Below are positions 1 to 8,951 of a stretch of DNA of 64,000 nt, one piece after another. Position 1 is the first letter of the stretch; each line of letters starts with the position of its first letter. The notes under the pieces were generated by a model, which worked only from the letters and a program-made list of their open reading frames with translations, ran no database searches and was not told the DNA's origin. Source of the stretch: Ruegeria sp. HKCCD4315 (lineage in GTDB: Bacteria; Pseudomonadota; Alphaproteobacteria; Rhodobacterales; Rhodobacteraceae). A program made the translations under genes and the position numbers. The stretch lies in the NCBI RefSeq assembly GCF_013112245.1, contig NZ_WVRN01000001.1, positions 3,352,501 to 3,416,500 of the forward strand. The letters run 5' to 3'.

Positions 1-468
1 GTCACACTGCTCAAGGCCCAGATGAACACCGACCTGCTAACCGAGGATTTGAAGAAGAAGCGAGCGAGCAACCAGAGCTTCTGGCTCATGGGTCAACCTG
101 ACGTGGACCTTAGGAAACTCAACGACGGCAAATGGGAAGTCGAGGTGAACGGCTTCGACTACTTCAACACCAAGACGGGTGAACTTGACAGCGGCGGCAA
201 GGGCAAGATCGCCATGTGGTCACTCGATACGAATTACAACGAACGGTCCCTGTTCCCACATCAGGTCTTCTTCCCTATGGCGGGAGCGAAGGACGGTTGG
301 AACAGGCTCAAGAAGACCCTTCGTTCGGAACTGGACGAAGACTTACTGGACCAGTTTCACGGCACCGTTTCCTTGCCTTTCGAGGCAGGTGAATACGAGA
401 AGATCGCGGTGAAGATCGTTGATGATCGGGGCATCGAAAGCCTGAAGATCATTCCTTTGGGCGGCTGA
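1..468 (+). CDS. Site-specific DNA (adenine) methyltransferase, C-terminal fragment (Mod subunit)
   Basis: The reading frame is open from base 1, so the visible 155 residues are the 3' end of a longer gene and the ATG at 22 is internal. The catalytic motifs lie outside the window. The tail resembles the C-terminal region of type III-like adenine methyltransferases, and the stop is one base from the start of a Res-type helicase-nuclease gene, the usual mod-res order. Its expected role is to methylate adenines in the recognition site, protecting host DNA and supplying target specificity to the Res subunit. Family assignment from the tail alone is moderate; the neighbour makes it much more likely. 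Confidence 0.7.
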   Translation, partial: VTLLKAQMNTDLLTEDLKKKRASNQSFWLMGQPDVDLRKLNDGKWEVEVNGFDYFNTKTGELDSGGKGKIAMWSLDTNYNERSLFPHQVFFPMAGAKDGWNRLKKTLRSELDEDLLDQFHGTVSLPFEAGEYEKIAVKIVDDRGIESLKIIPLGG

Positions 469-469
469 T

Positions 470-3400
470 ATGTCATTGATCATCAACAAGCCAACAGAGC
501 GGCCAAACAAGTATTGGCACAAGGTTAACGACGGCACGCTGGAATTGCGCCATGAGCGGCGGCCCGCGAGCTACGAGATCATCAACACGCGTGACCAAAC
601 CCGTCGGGTTGAAGAGATCGAACTGGTCAACATCATTCGCGAACGTGTCGACCAGTGGCGTGAGGCTGGATACCCCGGCATCACCATTGTGACGCGTAAG
701 TTGCTTGAGCATTGGCACGACGAAACGGCACGGGAACTGCAGTTCTACTTCTGCCAACTAGAGGCGATTGAGACACTCATCTGGTGGGTGGAGGGAGCCG
801 CCGAATACAAGCAAGGCATTCACATCCAAGGCGATGGTGGGCCATGGGAGCGTCTGTGTAACAAGATGGCGACCGGCTCTGGCAAGACGACTGTCATGGC
901 TATGATCATCGCGTGGCAGGTTCTGAACGCCCTCACCTATCCCAAACGCAACAAGGACTTCAGTCGGGCCATCTTTATCGTAGCCCCGGGGTTGACCGTA
1001 AAGGGGCGACTTCAGGTTCTTATCCCAGCTGATGACAGCTACTACGACGAGTTCAATATCTGCCCAGACAACGCTATGCGGCAGAAACTCAATCAGGCCG
1101 AGGTGCTGATTGAAAACTGGCACTCACTGATGCCCGCAAAGGAGCCAGAAAGGTCCGTCGTCAAGAAGGGCCCTGAAACCGACGAGGCATTCACTCGCCG
1201 TGTTCTCGGGAAACTGGCAGAGTTCAAAGACATTGTCGTTATCAACGATGAAGCACACCATGCCTATCGGGAGAACCCGCGCGACAAGGTCGGGAAGAAC
1301 AAGGCAAAGGCCATGGGCCTCGACCCTGACGAGGCGACAAGGTGGGTCGAGGGTCTGGACCGCATCTACAAGACCCGGCGCATCTCGCGTTGTTTCGACT
1401 TGTCGGCGACACCGTTCTCGCCGTCCGGCATGGCAGCATCAGACCACGCTCTCTTCACTTGGATTATCTCAGACTTCGGTCTCAACGACGCGATTGAAGC
1501 GGGCTTGGTGAAAACACCGCGCGTGGTGGTCAGAGACGATGCAATTCCAGACGCCGCGACTCTCAGGCCAAAGCTCTATCACATCTACAGAGACAAATCA
1601 GTCTCGGAGGACCTGAACCGGAAGGCCGAGCCTCATGAACCGCTGCCTCAGCTAGTTCAGCAGGCATACACGCTCTTAGGCGCAGATTGGCGAGCGACAC
1701 TGCAGGACTGGGAGAAACAAGGCATGCATTCGCCGCCCGTTCTTCTCACCGTTTGCAACCGAACCGAAACGGCGGCTCGCATTGAATACTATTTCAATAG
1801 CGGCGACGCCTATTGGCCGGAAATGCAGGCTCCAGCGAAGACCCTCAGAGTAGACAGCAAGGTCCTCGAAAAGGCGGAGGTCGGGGATAAAGCCACCGCC
1901 GACAAACCATATGAGGAAAGGCTTCACGAAATTGTTAAAGCCGCAAGTATACCCGAGACAATCAAAAGCGATTTGCTTGAGGGCAAGAAAGAGGAGCTAC
2001 TTAGAGAGATCGTAGACAACGTCGGCAAACGCAACGGCGCTGGTCAAGATCTTCAGAACGTCATTTCCGTCGCGATGCTCTCAGAAGGGTGGGACGCCAA
2101 GAACGTAACGCACATCATGGGATTGCGCGCCTTCACGTCTCAGCTGTTGTGCGAGCAGGTTATCGGGCGAGGTCTGCGGCGCGTATCCTACGACAAGGAG
2201 ATCGGCGGCGATAGAGACGGCTTGTTCGTGACAGAGTATGTGAACGTCTTCGGTGTGCCGTTGTCCATCTACCAAGATAACTCTGACGACCCAACTCCGC
2301 CCAAGCCTCCAAAGCCCAGCACTCAGATTGAGGTCGTAAAAGAGCGGGCAGAACATGAACTGCGCTGGCCTAACATTCTGCGTGTTGAGCATGTTCTGCA
2401 GCACCATTTAGTGGTGGACTGGGATGCGGTTCCCGCTCTCGAACTTGATCCTGCCGCAACTGTGATTTCTGCGGAGATTGCGCCCGCGATGAACGGGGCA
2501 TCTGACATGAGCCAGATCGTCCCGATTGACTTGGAGAAGGTGCCTGAGGGGTTCCGACTTCAAAGGCTGATCTTTTTAGCGGCACGTAAAGCCTTCGCAG
2601 ACTTAGCGCCAAGCTTTGTGGGACGGGAAGAACTGCTGCTCAAACAACTGATCAAGCTCGTCGAGACGTTCCTAGCTTCTGACGCACTGGTGATACCGTC
2701 GCTGTTTCACCAGGACCCATTGCGGAAGCGAATTCTGATTGGGCTGAATATCGACACCGTTGTTCAACATGTCAGCCAATACATTCGACAAGAAAACAGA
2801 ACTGCTGTCGTCCCAGTATTTGACGAGGAACGGCCTGTTGGCCGAACGGGGGATATGCGGACTTGGTATACGACCAAACCGACAGTGGTGGCCCATAAAT
2901 CCCATATCAGTCACGTGGTGGGTGACGCGGGTTGGGAAGGGTATGCGGCAAACGCACTGGAGAGATCAGAAAGTGTCCAGTCTTACGCAAAAAACGATCA
3001 TCTAGGCTTAGAGATTTTCTACTTATGGAATGGTTCGAGGCGTCGCTACATCCCGGATTTCTTAGTAAAGTCGAAACAAGGTCAAAACCTCGTTTTGGAA
3101 ATCAAAGGGCAAAAGTCCGCACAAAACGACGCCAAACATTCAGCCTTGGAAGAGTGGGTTGCGGCAGTCAATGAAGACGGTCGGTTTGGCAAATGGCGCT
3201 GGGACGTGGCATACAGCCCAACAGATGTGGACAATATTCTGGAAAACTTGGATGACGACTCAAATGTGAAGAAGCTGGAAATCGCAAAACTGATTATTCG
3301 ACTTGAGGGCTCGATCGATGACCCACGGGCCGAAAAATGGGTTGAACAATACGTAACGGCGCTGAGAAATACGTTTCTCTCGAAGGAAACAAACTATTCG

Positions 3401-3724
3401 TTCCGCTACGGCGAAGCAGGTATTGCCCTGTCCCAAATCAGTGTTGAGCTGGTAGACATTGTCGAAGGAAGCATTCTTGCGAGAGCTGCTCTATTCGGAC
3501 ACTTCTTGCTCGGCACCTATGGGGCAATAGCCGCCTATCCCTCCTTCAAAGAAGCGCTCCCAGTTATCTCAAGCGATATTCAGCACGTAATCGAGCAGGT
3601 GTTAGAGAACGCTCCTAAAGATGGAGAAGGAACACCTAAACCCATCCAAATTGACTTCCACATCAGGGATGAAAGGGAAATTGAAGATGAACTGAGGGGA
3701 GTGAAGGCTGCGGATGACTTGTAG
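470..3724 (+). CDS. Type III-like restriction enzyme, Res subunit (SF2 helicase plus PD-(D/E)XK nuclease)
   Basis: This 1084-residue protein has superfamily 2 helicase motifs in order: Walker A ATGSGKT at about residues 134-140, DEAH at 260-263, SATPF near 312-316, and a motif VI-like QVIGRGLRR at about 563-571. A C-terminal nuclease site follows, with D863 and E877-I-K879 giving the PD-(D/E)XK pattern. The expected role is ATP-dependent recognition-complex activity and cleavage of unmethylated foreign DNA together with the upstream methyltransferase. The start is one base after the upstream stop, so the two genes are probably translated together. It resembles the large Res proteins sometimes named BPTD_3080-type. 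It belongs to the integrated element and its base composition looks less G+C-rich than the chromosome to the right. Confidence 0.88.
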   Translation: MSLIINKPTERPNKYWHKVNDGTLELRHERRPASYEIINTRDQTRRVEEIELVNIIRERVDQWREAGYPGITIVTRKLLEHWHDETARELQFYFCQLEAIETLIWWVEGAAEYKQGIHIQGDGGPWERLCNKMATGSGKTTVMAMIIAWQVLNALTYPKRNKDFSRAIFIVAPGLTVKGRLQVLIPADDSYYDEFNICPDNAMRQKLNQAEVLIENWHSLMPAKEPERSVVKKGPETDEAFTRRVLGKLAEFKDIVVINDEAHHAYRENPRDKVGKNKAKAMGLDPDEATRWVEGLDRIYKTRRISRCFDLSATPFSPSGMAASDHALFTWIISDFGLNDAIEAGLVKTPRVVVRDDAIPDAATLRPKLYHIYRDKSVSEDLNRKAEPHEPLPQLVQQAYTLLGADWRATLQDWEKQGMHSPPVLLTVCNRTETAARIEYYFNSGDAYWPEMQAPAKTLRVDSKVLEKAEVGDKATADKPYEERLHEIVKAASIPETIKSDLLEGKKEELLREIVDNVGKRNGAGQDLQNVISVAMLSEGWDAKNVTHIMGLRAFTSQLLCEQVIGRGLRRVSYDKEIGGDRDGLFVTEYVNVFGVPLSIYQDNSDDPTPPKPPKPSTQIEVVKERAEHELRWPNILRVEHVLQHHLVVDWDAVPALELDPAATVISAEIAPAMNGASDMSQIVPIDLEKVPEGFRLQRLIFLAARKAFADLAPSFVGREELLLKQLIKLVETFLASDALVIPSLFHQDPLRKRILIGLNIDTVVQHVSQYIRQENRTAVVPVFDEERPVGRTGDMRTWYTTKPTVVAHKSHISHVVGDAGWEGYAANALERSESVQSYAKNDHLGLEIFYLWNGSRRRYIPDFLVKSKQGQNLVLEIKGQKSAQNDAKHSALEEWVAAVNEDGRFGKWRWDVAYSPTDVDNILENLDDDSNVKKLEIAKLIIRLEGSIDDPRAEKWVEQYVTALRNTFLSKETNYSFRYGEAGIALSQISVELVDIVEGSILARAALFGHFLLGTYGAIAAYPSFKEALPVISSDIQHVIEQVLENAPKDGEGTPKPIQIDFHIRDEREIEDELRGVKAADDL

Positions 3725-3777
3725 ATGGTTTAAGCGGTTGCCGCTAAAGGCCACCCGACCAAGCCTTGGCAGTTATC

Positions 3778-5139
3778 TCAAAAACCTTCCAAAAACGCTT
3801 CATTGCGCAATATCGTGGCTACCTTTTCCTGCGCCGCAGCAAGTTCGCTTTCATTCAGGCCGTGGTCATATGGGTCGGAAGTTCTCTTAACCCCGGCCCA
3901 CCCACCTAGATCGTGGGCGTCGTCGATTGATAGACCAGCCCTGCGTGAGAGCGTCTTCCAAGTATGCCGGAGGGAGTGGAATGCCAAGCGCTCGTCGGTT
4001 TCCCTCCCTAGCACCTTCCGGCGCAACCCTGTGAAAGCCTTGGAGGCGGACTTAGCGGTGCCTGTTGATGCATTAATGGGGAAGGCGTTAAATAAACGCT
4101 CATGCTCTCCGGTGATGGCTTCAGCTCGAAGGCGTGCGACGATTGGCTGGGCGACCTCTGGCACAGGGACGACTCGTTTCGCATTGTCGGTCTTGCCACC
4201 CGCAATGAGAAAGACCGAACCGTCCTCCTTCGTGTCCAATGCGGTCACCTTCGCAATCTCAGTCACACGCGCCCCGGTAACCAAGCCGACGCGAAAGAGG
4301 TCACCCATTCTGTCACCTTGGGGGACCGCTTCGAGAACCTTTTGGACCTCTTCGGGCTTGAACTGGTCACGCTTCGGTTCGCTCCGCTTCTTCGCCTTTG
4401 GCAGATCATCCTCGGGCGGCTTGAACGGATTGCTCTCCAGCTTCACCTTCTTTCTTGCCAACGCCCAACGCCAGAGGCCCCGAAGCATACCGATGAGCTT
4501 TGCCACGGTCGCCGGGGTAAGGCCCCTCCCGGTCTTCTTGGAGGTCTGCTTGGGAAGGAATTCGTGCTGGAACGCGGCCACCAGTTCCGGAGTGATGTCG
4601 TCGAGAAAGAGTGCGTCGGGTGTCGTGTCACAAAACGCGCAAAGATAGTTGACCGCCGTTACCACCTCATTGGCGGAGGTCTTGCCAAGCGGCTTGTTGC
4701 CGTAGGGGTTATCTGGCGCCCTTGCCTCGAGATACTGCTCCAGTGCCCTTGACAGCGGCAGGGTCGTCGCCGTCGCTACCTTCAGAAAAGCCTTCCGCTC
4801 TCCTTCCGGTGCCATCTCGGCCTCTTCATAGATGAGATCACGGACAAGGGTCTGGTCGCGTTCTGTCCGCAATGCCTCGGCCCACGTCTCCGCCCTCTCC
4901 AAGCTGAACCTCTGCCGCACCCGATATTCGATCTCTAGCTTGCGGACCTCCGCCAAAAATATGTCCCGCAGCTTCCTAGCACTCGGCAGGTGCCGTTCAC
5001 CACTCATGGACCTGATGATCCACGCCCCAAATGGCTTGTCATCCGTCCATGGATTCGGTGTTCCGCGCAAGTTTTTGGGCGTTTTCATCCTAAAGCGGTA
5101 GGCCGTCCCCGGCCCCTTCGGTTGCTCGATGTATTGCAA
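3778..5139 (-). CDS. Tyrosine site-specific recombinase (integrase of a tRNA-Arg element)
   Basis: This 453-residue phage-type integrase has the full catalytic set in the C-terminal half: R291 (in TGARVTE), K316, H388-x-x-R391, W414 in the H/W position and Y424 (in SDPYDHG). Residues of roughly 130-235 look like the SAM-like core-binding domain. The best start is a TTG at 5139, because the frame has no ATG or GTG between it and the upstream stop. ATG at codon 18 is an alternative but would remove an N-terminal segment that looks conserved. The gene begins about 100 bp from the 3' end of tRNA-Arg and reads away from it, as expected for an element integrated at the tRNA 3' end. It would integrate and excise the element to the left. 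Confidence 0.93.
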   Translation of the reverse strand: MQYIEQPKGPGTAYRFRMKTPKNLRGTPNPWTDDKPFGAWIIRSMSGERHLPSARKLRDIFLAEVRKLEIEYRVRQRFSLERAETWAEALRTERDQTLVRDLIYEEAEMAPEGERKAFLKVATATTLPLSRALEQYLEARAPDNPYGNKPLGKTSANEVVTAVNYLCAFCDTTPDALFLDDITPELVAAFQHEFLPKQTSKKTGRGLTPATVAKLIGMLRGLWRWALARKKVKLESNPFKPPEDDLPKAKKRSEPKRDQFKPEEVQKVLEAVPQGDRMGDLFRVGLVTGARVTEIAKVTALDTKEDGSVFLIAGGKTDNAKRVVPVPEVAQPIVARLRAEAITGEHERLFNAFPINASTGTAKSASKAFTGLRRKVLGRETDERLAFHSLRHTWKTLSRRAGLSIDDAHDLGGWAGVKRTSDPYDHGLNESELAAAQEKVATILRNEAFLEGF

Positions 5140-5236
5140 TGCTGCACTCCGGTAGTGTCCCTCAGTGGTGTCCTTTGTACCACCCCTTGGTTCCCACTAC
5201 CCAATAAGTGCCTTGATTTGCAATTATTTTTTGGAG

Positions 5237-5260
5237 TGGCGACCCCGGCAGGATTCGAAC
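5237..5260. other. Probable attachment site (att) at the tRNA-Arg 3' end
   Basis: Tyrosine integrases of this type commonly recombine within the T arm and acceptor stem of a tRNA gene. The integrase start lies next to this end, so the element boundary should fall here. The exact limits cannot be fixed because the partner repeat would be left of the window. This is inference from layout. Confidence 0.5.
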
Positions 5261-5313
5261 CTGCAACCTGCCCCTTAGGAGGGGGCTGCTCTATCCAGTT
5301 GAGCCACGGGGCC
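5237..5313 (-). tRNA. tRNA-Arg (anticodon CCT)
   Basis: The minus strand folds into a full 77-nt cloverleaf with a 7-bp acceptor stem (one G-T pair), a D arm GCTC/GAGC, an anticodon stem GCCCC/GGGGC with loop CTCCTAA, a T arm GCAGG/CCTGC with loop TTCGAAT, and an encoded 3' GCCA. The anticodon CCT reads the AGG arginine codon. Its 3' half is the probable integration site used by the adjacent integrase; the gene is intact, so the element restores the tRNA end. Confidence 0.97.
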
Positions 5314-5428
5314 GTGTGTGGCCTTCTGTAACCGGGATTTTCCGGGTTGTCATCGGCTTTGCACAATTGTTGTACACGCAGACTTGTTCACGCTACCATC
5401 GGGCAAAACAACAACACAGGTGCCTCCC

Positions 5429-6454
5429 GTGAACAGTGAATCCAAACGCCCGCTTACCCTTCGCGATGTGTCCGAGGCTTCTGGAGTATCCGAAATGACG
5501 GTAAGCCGGGTGCTGCGGAACCGGGGGGACGTGTCAGACGCCACCCGCACCCGCGTTCTGGCCGCCGCAAAAGAGCTTGGCTATGTCCCCAACAAGATCG
5601 CGGGCGCTCTAGCGTCCAGCCGGGTCAATCTGGTCGCGGTCATTATCCCTTCGCTGTCGAACATGGTGTTTCCTGAGGTTCTGACAGGCATTAATCAGGT
5701 GCTGGAAGACACCGAACTGCAGCCTGTTGTGGGTGTGACCGACTACCTGCCCGAAAAAGAAGAAAAAGTGCTGTACGAGATGCTTTCGTGGCGGCCTTCA
5801 GGCGTGATCATTGCAGGGCTGGAACATACTGAAGCCGCACGCGCCATGCTGGATTCAGCGGGCATTCCTGTGGTCGAGATCATGGATACCGACGGCAAGC
5901 CAGTGGATGCGATGGTCGGCATCTCGCACCGTCGCGCCGGGCGCGAGATGGCGCAGGCGATCCTCAAGGCCGGGTATCAGCATATCGGCTTCATGGGCAC
6001 CAAGATGCCTCTGGATCACCGCGCCCGGAAGCGATTCGAAGGCTTCACTGAGGTATTGGGCAAGCACGGGATCGAAATCGAAGACCGCGAGTTTTATTCC
6101 GGCGGGTCGGCCCTTGCGAAGGGGCGCGAGATGACGCAGGCGATGTTGGAACGTTCTCCCGATCTGGATTTTCTGTATTATTCCAACGATATGATCGGTG
6201 CGGGTGGCTTGTTGTACTTGCTTGAGCAAGGCATCGACATCCCGGGACAGATCGGGTTGGCCGGGTTTAACAATGTCGAGTTGTTGCAAGGTCTTCCGCG
6301 CAAGCTTGCGACGATGGATGCCTGCCGGCTTGAGATTGGCCGCCACGCCGCCCAAATCATCGCCGAACGCCTGAAAGACCCCGATTCTGAGATTGAAACA
6401 CGCGCGACACTGACACCCAAGATCAGCTTTGGCGACACCCTCAAACGGCGATGA
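5429..6454 (+). CDS. LacI-family transcriptional regulator (GntR/gluconate-repressor-like)
   Basis: This 341-residue repressor has an N-terminal LacI helix-turn-helix (LTLRDVSEASGVSEMTVSRV) followed by a periplasmic-binding-protein-like effector domain. The frame is open further upstream, but the GTG at 5429 has an AGGTG ribosome site just before it and gives the normal family length, so I chose it. The effector is probably a sugar or sugar acid, and the domain resembles GntR of gluconate metabolism, but no metabolic genes adjoin it. Its stop overlaps the start of the next gene (ATGA), so the YcaQ-like gene is probably co-translated. The gene is divergent from tRNA-Arg. Confidence 0.88.
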   Translation: MNSESKRPLTLRDVSEASGVSEMTVSRVLRNRGDVSDATRTRVLAAAKELGYVPNKIAGALASSRVNLVAVIIPSLSNMVFPEVLTGINQVLEDTELQPVVGVTDYLPEKEEKVLYEMLSWRPSGVIIAGLEHTEAARAMLDSAGIPVVEIMDTDGKPVDAMVGISHRRAGREMAQAILKAGYQHIGFMGTKMPLDHRARKRFEGFTEVLGKHGIEIEDREFYSGGSALAKGREMTQAMLERSPDLDFLYYSNDMIGAGGLLYLLEQGIDIPGQIGLAGFNNVELLQGLPRKLATMDACRLEIGRHAAQIIAERLKDPDSEIETRATLTPKISFGDTLKRR

Positions 6455-7671
6455 CGGCACCCCTCAAACGGCTCGATAACCGAACGGCTCGGGCCGTTTT
6501 CATGGACCGCCACGCGCTGGCAGAACAGCCATCGGGTGAGGCCAAAGGCGATGCGCTTCTGGATCTGATCCAGAGGCTTGGTTTTGTGCAGCTTGACAGT
6601 ATCAATACGGTTGCTCGCGCCCACGATTTGATCCTGTTCTCTCGCAGACCCAGCTATCGCAGTGCGAACCTCAAAAGGCTCTATGAAAGGGAAAAAGAGC
6701 TGTTCGAACATTGGACGCATGATGCGGCCGTGATCCCGATGGAGTTCTACCCGCATTGGCATCTACGTTTTCAGCGCGACGCAGATTTGCTGAAGGCACG
6801 GTGGAAGAACTGGCGACGGGATGGGTTCGAACAACAGTTTGAAACGGTGTTGCAGCACATCCGAGACAATGGGCCGGTATCCTCTTCGGACGTGGGCAAG
6901 GACGAAAAGAAAGGCTCGGGCGGTTGGTGGGATTGGCACCCGTCAAAAACCGCCTTGGAGTTTTTGTGGCGGTCTGGCGCGCTTACAGTTGTTGGCCGCG
7001 ACGGGTTTCAGAAACGCTATGACCTAACAGAGCGGGTTATTGAAACCCAACTTTGTCCGGGAAACATGCATTGCGATGCAGAAGCGACTGTGGATTGGCT
7101 TTGCAACGCAGCACTTGACCGGCTTGGATTTGCAACATCGGGCGAATTGGCAGCGTTCTGGGACACGGTCAGCGCAGCAGAAGCCAAAAACTGGTGCGCA
7201 AAGGCACTGACCAAAGGCGATATAGAAGAGATCGAAATCACCTGCGCGGATGGGCGGCACCGCAAGGTCTTTGCCCGCCCAGACCTGGCGGACCAGAGTT
7301 TGGACCTGCCCCCGCCGCCGGGGCGCATTCGCGTGCTTAGCCCGTTTGATCCCATGTTGCGCGACCGGAACCGGGCCGAGCGGCTGTTCGGGTTTCACTA
7401 TCGCATCGAAGTCTTCGTACCAGAACCCAAGCGCAGCTATGGTTACTACGTGTTTCCCCTGCTTGAAGGTGATCGTTTGATTGGCCGTATTGACATGAAA
7501 GCGCATCGCGATTGCGACATGTTGCACGTCAAAGCCCTTTGGCCCGAGCGCGGAATACGCTGGTCCGACGCCCGTACCCGACGCCTGAACGCCGAACTGG
7601 ACCGGGTACGCCGGTTGGCTGGTGTGACGCATGTCGAGTTTGCCAACAACTGGCTAAAAGACCCTAAATAG
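6451..7671 (+). CDS. YcaQ/AlkZ-like DNA glycosylase (winged-helix, interstrand-crosslink repair family)
   Basis: The 406-residue protein belongs to the HTH_42 family, whose members unhook DNA interstrand crosslinks and remove bulky alkylated bases. The YcaQ-type catalytic Q-x-D is present as Q47-L-D49 in the N-terminal domain. Three winged-helix domains are expected and the length is typical. The start overlaps the LacI stop by four bases. The stop codon lies inside a perfect hairpin shared with the convergent FAA hydrolase gene. Pairing with a LacI regulator is unusual for a repair enzyme; the overlap may simply reflect gene packing. Confidence 0.87.
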   Translation: MTAPLKRLDNRTARAVFMDRHALAEQPSGEAKGDALLDLIQRLGFVQLDSINTVARAHDLILFSRRPSYRSANLKRLYEREKELFEHWTHDAAVIPMEFYPHWHLRFQRDADLLKARWKNWRRDGFEQQFETVLQHIRDNGPVSSSDVGKDEKKGSGGWWDWHPSKTALEFLWRSGALTVVGRDGFQKRYDLTERVIETQLCPGNMHCDAEATVDWLCNAALDRLGFATSGELAAFWDTVSAAEAKNWCAKALTKGDIEEIEITCADGRHRKVFARPDLADQSLDLPPPPGRIRVLSPFDPMLRDRNRAERLFGFHYRIEVFVPEPKRSYGYYVFPLLEGDRLIGRIDMKAHRDCDMLHVKALWPERGIRWSDARTRRLNAELDRVRRLAGVTHVEFANNWLKDPK

Positions 7672-7676
7672 GGTCT
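7659..7676. terminator. Bidirectional hairpin overlapping two convergent stop codons
   Basis: An 8-bp perfect inverted repeat (AGACCCTA, loop AA, TAGGGTCT) contains the TAG stop of the glycosylase gene and the first two bases of the TAG stop of the FAA hydrolase gene. The minus-strand copy is followed by TTTAG. It probably ends transcription from both sides, although neither side has a long T run. Confidence 0.55.
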
Positions 7677-8373
7677 ATTCTGCATCCGTCAGGGTCAATT
7701 CGATCGGCGCGAGCCCGTCAATCTCACCGTTCAGAACATCCCCTGCCACGACCGGTCCAACACCCGCCGGTGTGCCCGTCAAGATCAGATCGCCGGGGTG
7801 CAGGTGATAAAAGCCAGACAGATGGCAGATGATTTCATCAATCTTCCAAATCAGTTCCTCAAGCGTCGCATCCTGACTTATCTCAGCATTCACACGAAGC
7901 CGGATGTGCTTGTCCGCGTCCGGAGACCAATCTTCGGCTAATGTCAGAGGGGCAAATACAGCGCCGTATTCGACATCTTTACCCAGATCCCAGGGGCGCT
8001 GCTTGTTCCGCTCTCGTATCTGCAGGTCACGCCGGGTCATGTCGAGGGCGCAGCCATAAGCGTATACAGCGTCCCAAGCCTGTGTACTGCTCGCGCGGAA
8101 CACTGGCTTCCCGATGGCCAACGCCAGTTCCATTTCATGGTGATAATTCTCAGTGCCCGCAGGGTACGGAACCTTTGCCCCGGACAAAACCGCGTTTGCG
8201 GCTGACTTGATGAAGTAAAACGGCGCTTCGCGATCGACCTCGTTTCCCATTTCAGCCGCGTGGGCAGCATAATTTCGACCAACGCAGAATATGCGACCAA
8301 CGGGATACGCGGCCGTTTTGCCAATAACAGGGATAGTGACCGGGTCAGGAAGAGAAAAAAGGCTGTTTGACAT
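7675..8373 (-). CDS. Fumarylacetoacetate hydrolase (FAA) family protein
   Basis: This 232-residue enzyme has the FAA fold with the metal-binding EMELA segment (about residues 80-84) and a downstream Asp in the CALDMT stretch. The family cleaves C-C bonds of acylpyruvates or isomerises or decarboxylates related oxo-acids. The closest type appears to be the short fumarylpyruvate hydrolase-like group. The ATG at 8373 has an AGAG ribosome site; a TTG at 8388 is less likely. HpaR and HpaI nearby suggest aromatic ring-cleavage catabolism, in which HpaG-type FAA enzymes act, but the substrate cannot be fixed from sequence alone. Confidence 0.85.
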   Translation of the reverse strand: MSNSLFSLPDPVTIPVIGKTAAYPVGRIFCVGRNYAAHAAEMGNEVDREAPFYFIKSAANAVLSGAKVPYPAGTENYHHEMELALAIGKPVFRASSTQAWDAVYAYGCALDMTRRDLQIRERNKQRPWDLGKDVEYGAVFAPLTLAEDWSPDADKHIRLRVNAEISQDATLEELIWKIDEIICHLSGFYHLHPGDLILTGTPAGVGPVVAGDVLNGEIDGLAPIELTLTDAE

Positions 8374-8951
8374 GGTGCTCTCTGACAATTGCGCTGCTTC
8401 ATCTTACGAGCGTCGGGCCGGTCAGCAATACAGAAAAACACGCCGGAACTCGCCAAGACTATTGCGATGTTTCAGCGCGAAGTCGCTCAATTCAGGTGGC
8501 CAACACAAAGCCCGTTTCCAAGCCAGTTTGCTTCCGCCTTTATGGCATCGTCTGGGGAAGAACACATACGACTTGGCTCAGGCATAAGTTGAACTATCTC
8601 CTAACTTGAAAGTTGTGAAGCCGACCTAACGAACGCCCGAAATCCAAACTTGCTTCTATGGCGAACCGACCTGCCTGGGCAACATTTCGGAACCACTTAT
8701 CAGTCGGCATTTGGCAACACTTATTTCGGAGAGCAAAGGCATACACCCACCCCTTGGGCAAAATGCCTTGATTAGAGCCTTTCTTGGCTCGGCATACACT
8801 CCGAAGCGCAGGCCGGACCGTCAGGCTACACGTGACGCAACCGGCCTCGGGCCAGGCACATAATATCCAGTCCGAGTCTGGCCGCCCCGTCGGAGACCCC
8901 CCTACATTCTCCGGCGGGGTCCCTGACAAAGTCCCATAAAGTAGACCTTGG
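8374..8951. other. Gene-less 578-bp interval with strong hairpins
   Basis: No convincing coding sequence lies here; the open frames on both strands lack family resemblance and ribosome sites. It must hold the promoter of the FAA hydrolase gene at the left and the 3' end of the hpaR transcript at the right. The right end contains a 12-bp hairpin (8885-8919). The middle could be decayed DNA or a dispersed intergenic repeat. Confidence 0.5.
8885..8919. repeat. Strong 12-bp inverted repeat downstream of hpaR
   Basis: CCCCG-T-CGGAGA pairs with TCTCCG-G-CGGGG across an 11-base loop, with one T-G wobble. A second possible stem, CCCTGAC (8921-8927) with GTCAGGG (8951-8957), overlaps the hpaR stop codon. 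Neither is followed by a T run on either strand, so ordinary intrinsic termination is uncertain. Confidence 0.6.

Noticed and set aside
3725..3777. Small inverted repeat AGCGG-TTG-CCGCT between res and integrase genes
   Set aside because: Only 5 bp of stem and no T run, so I do not call it a terminator.
8594..8929. 111-residue minus-strand open frame in the gap before hpaR
   Set aside because: No ribosome site or known domain, and its 5' part is built from the 12-bp hairpin; kept only as part of a gene-less interval.
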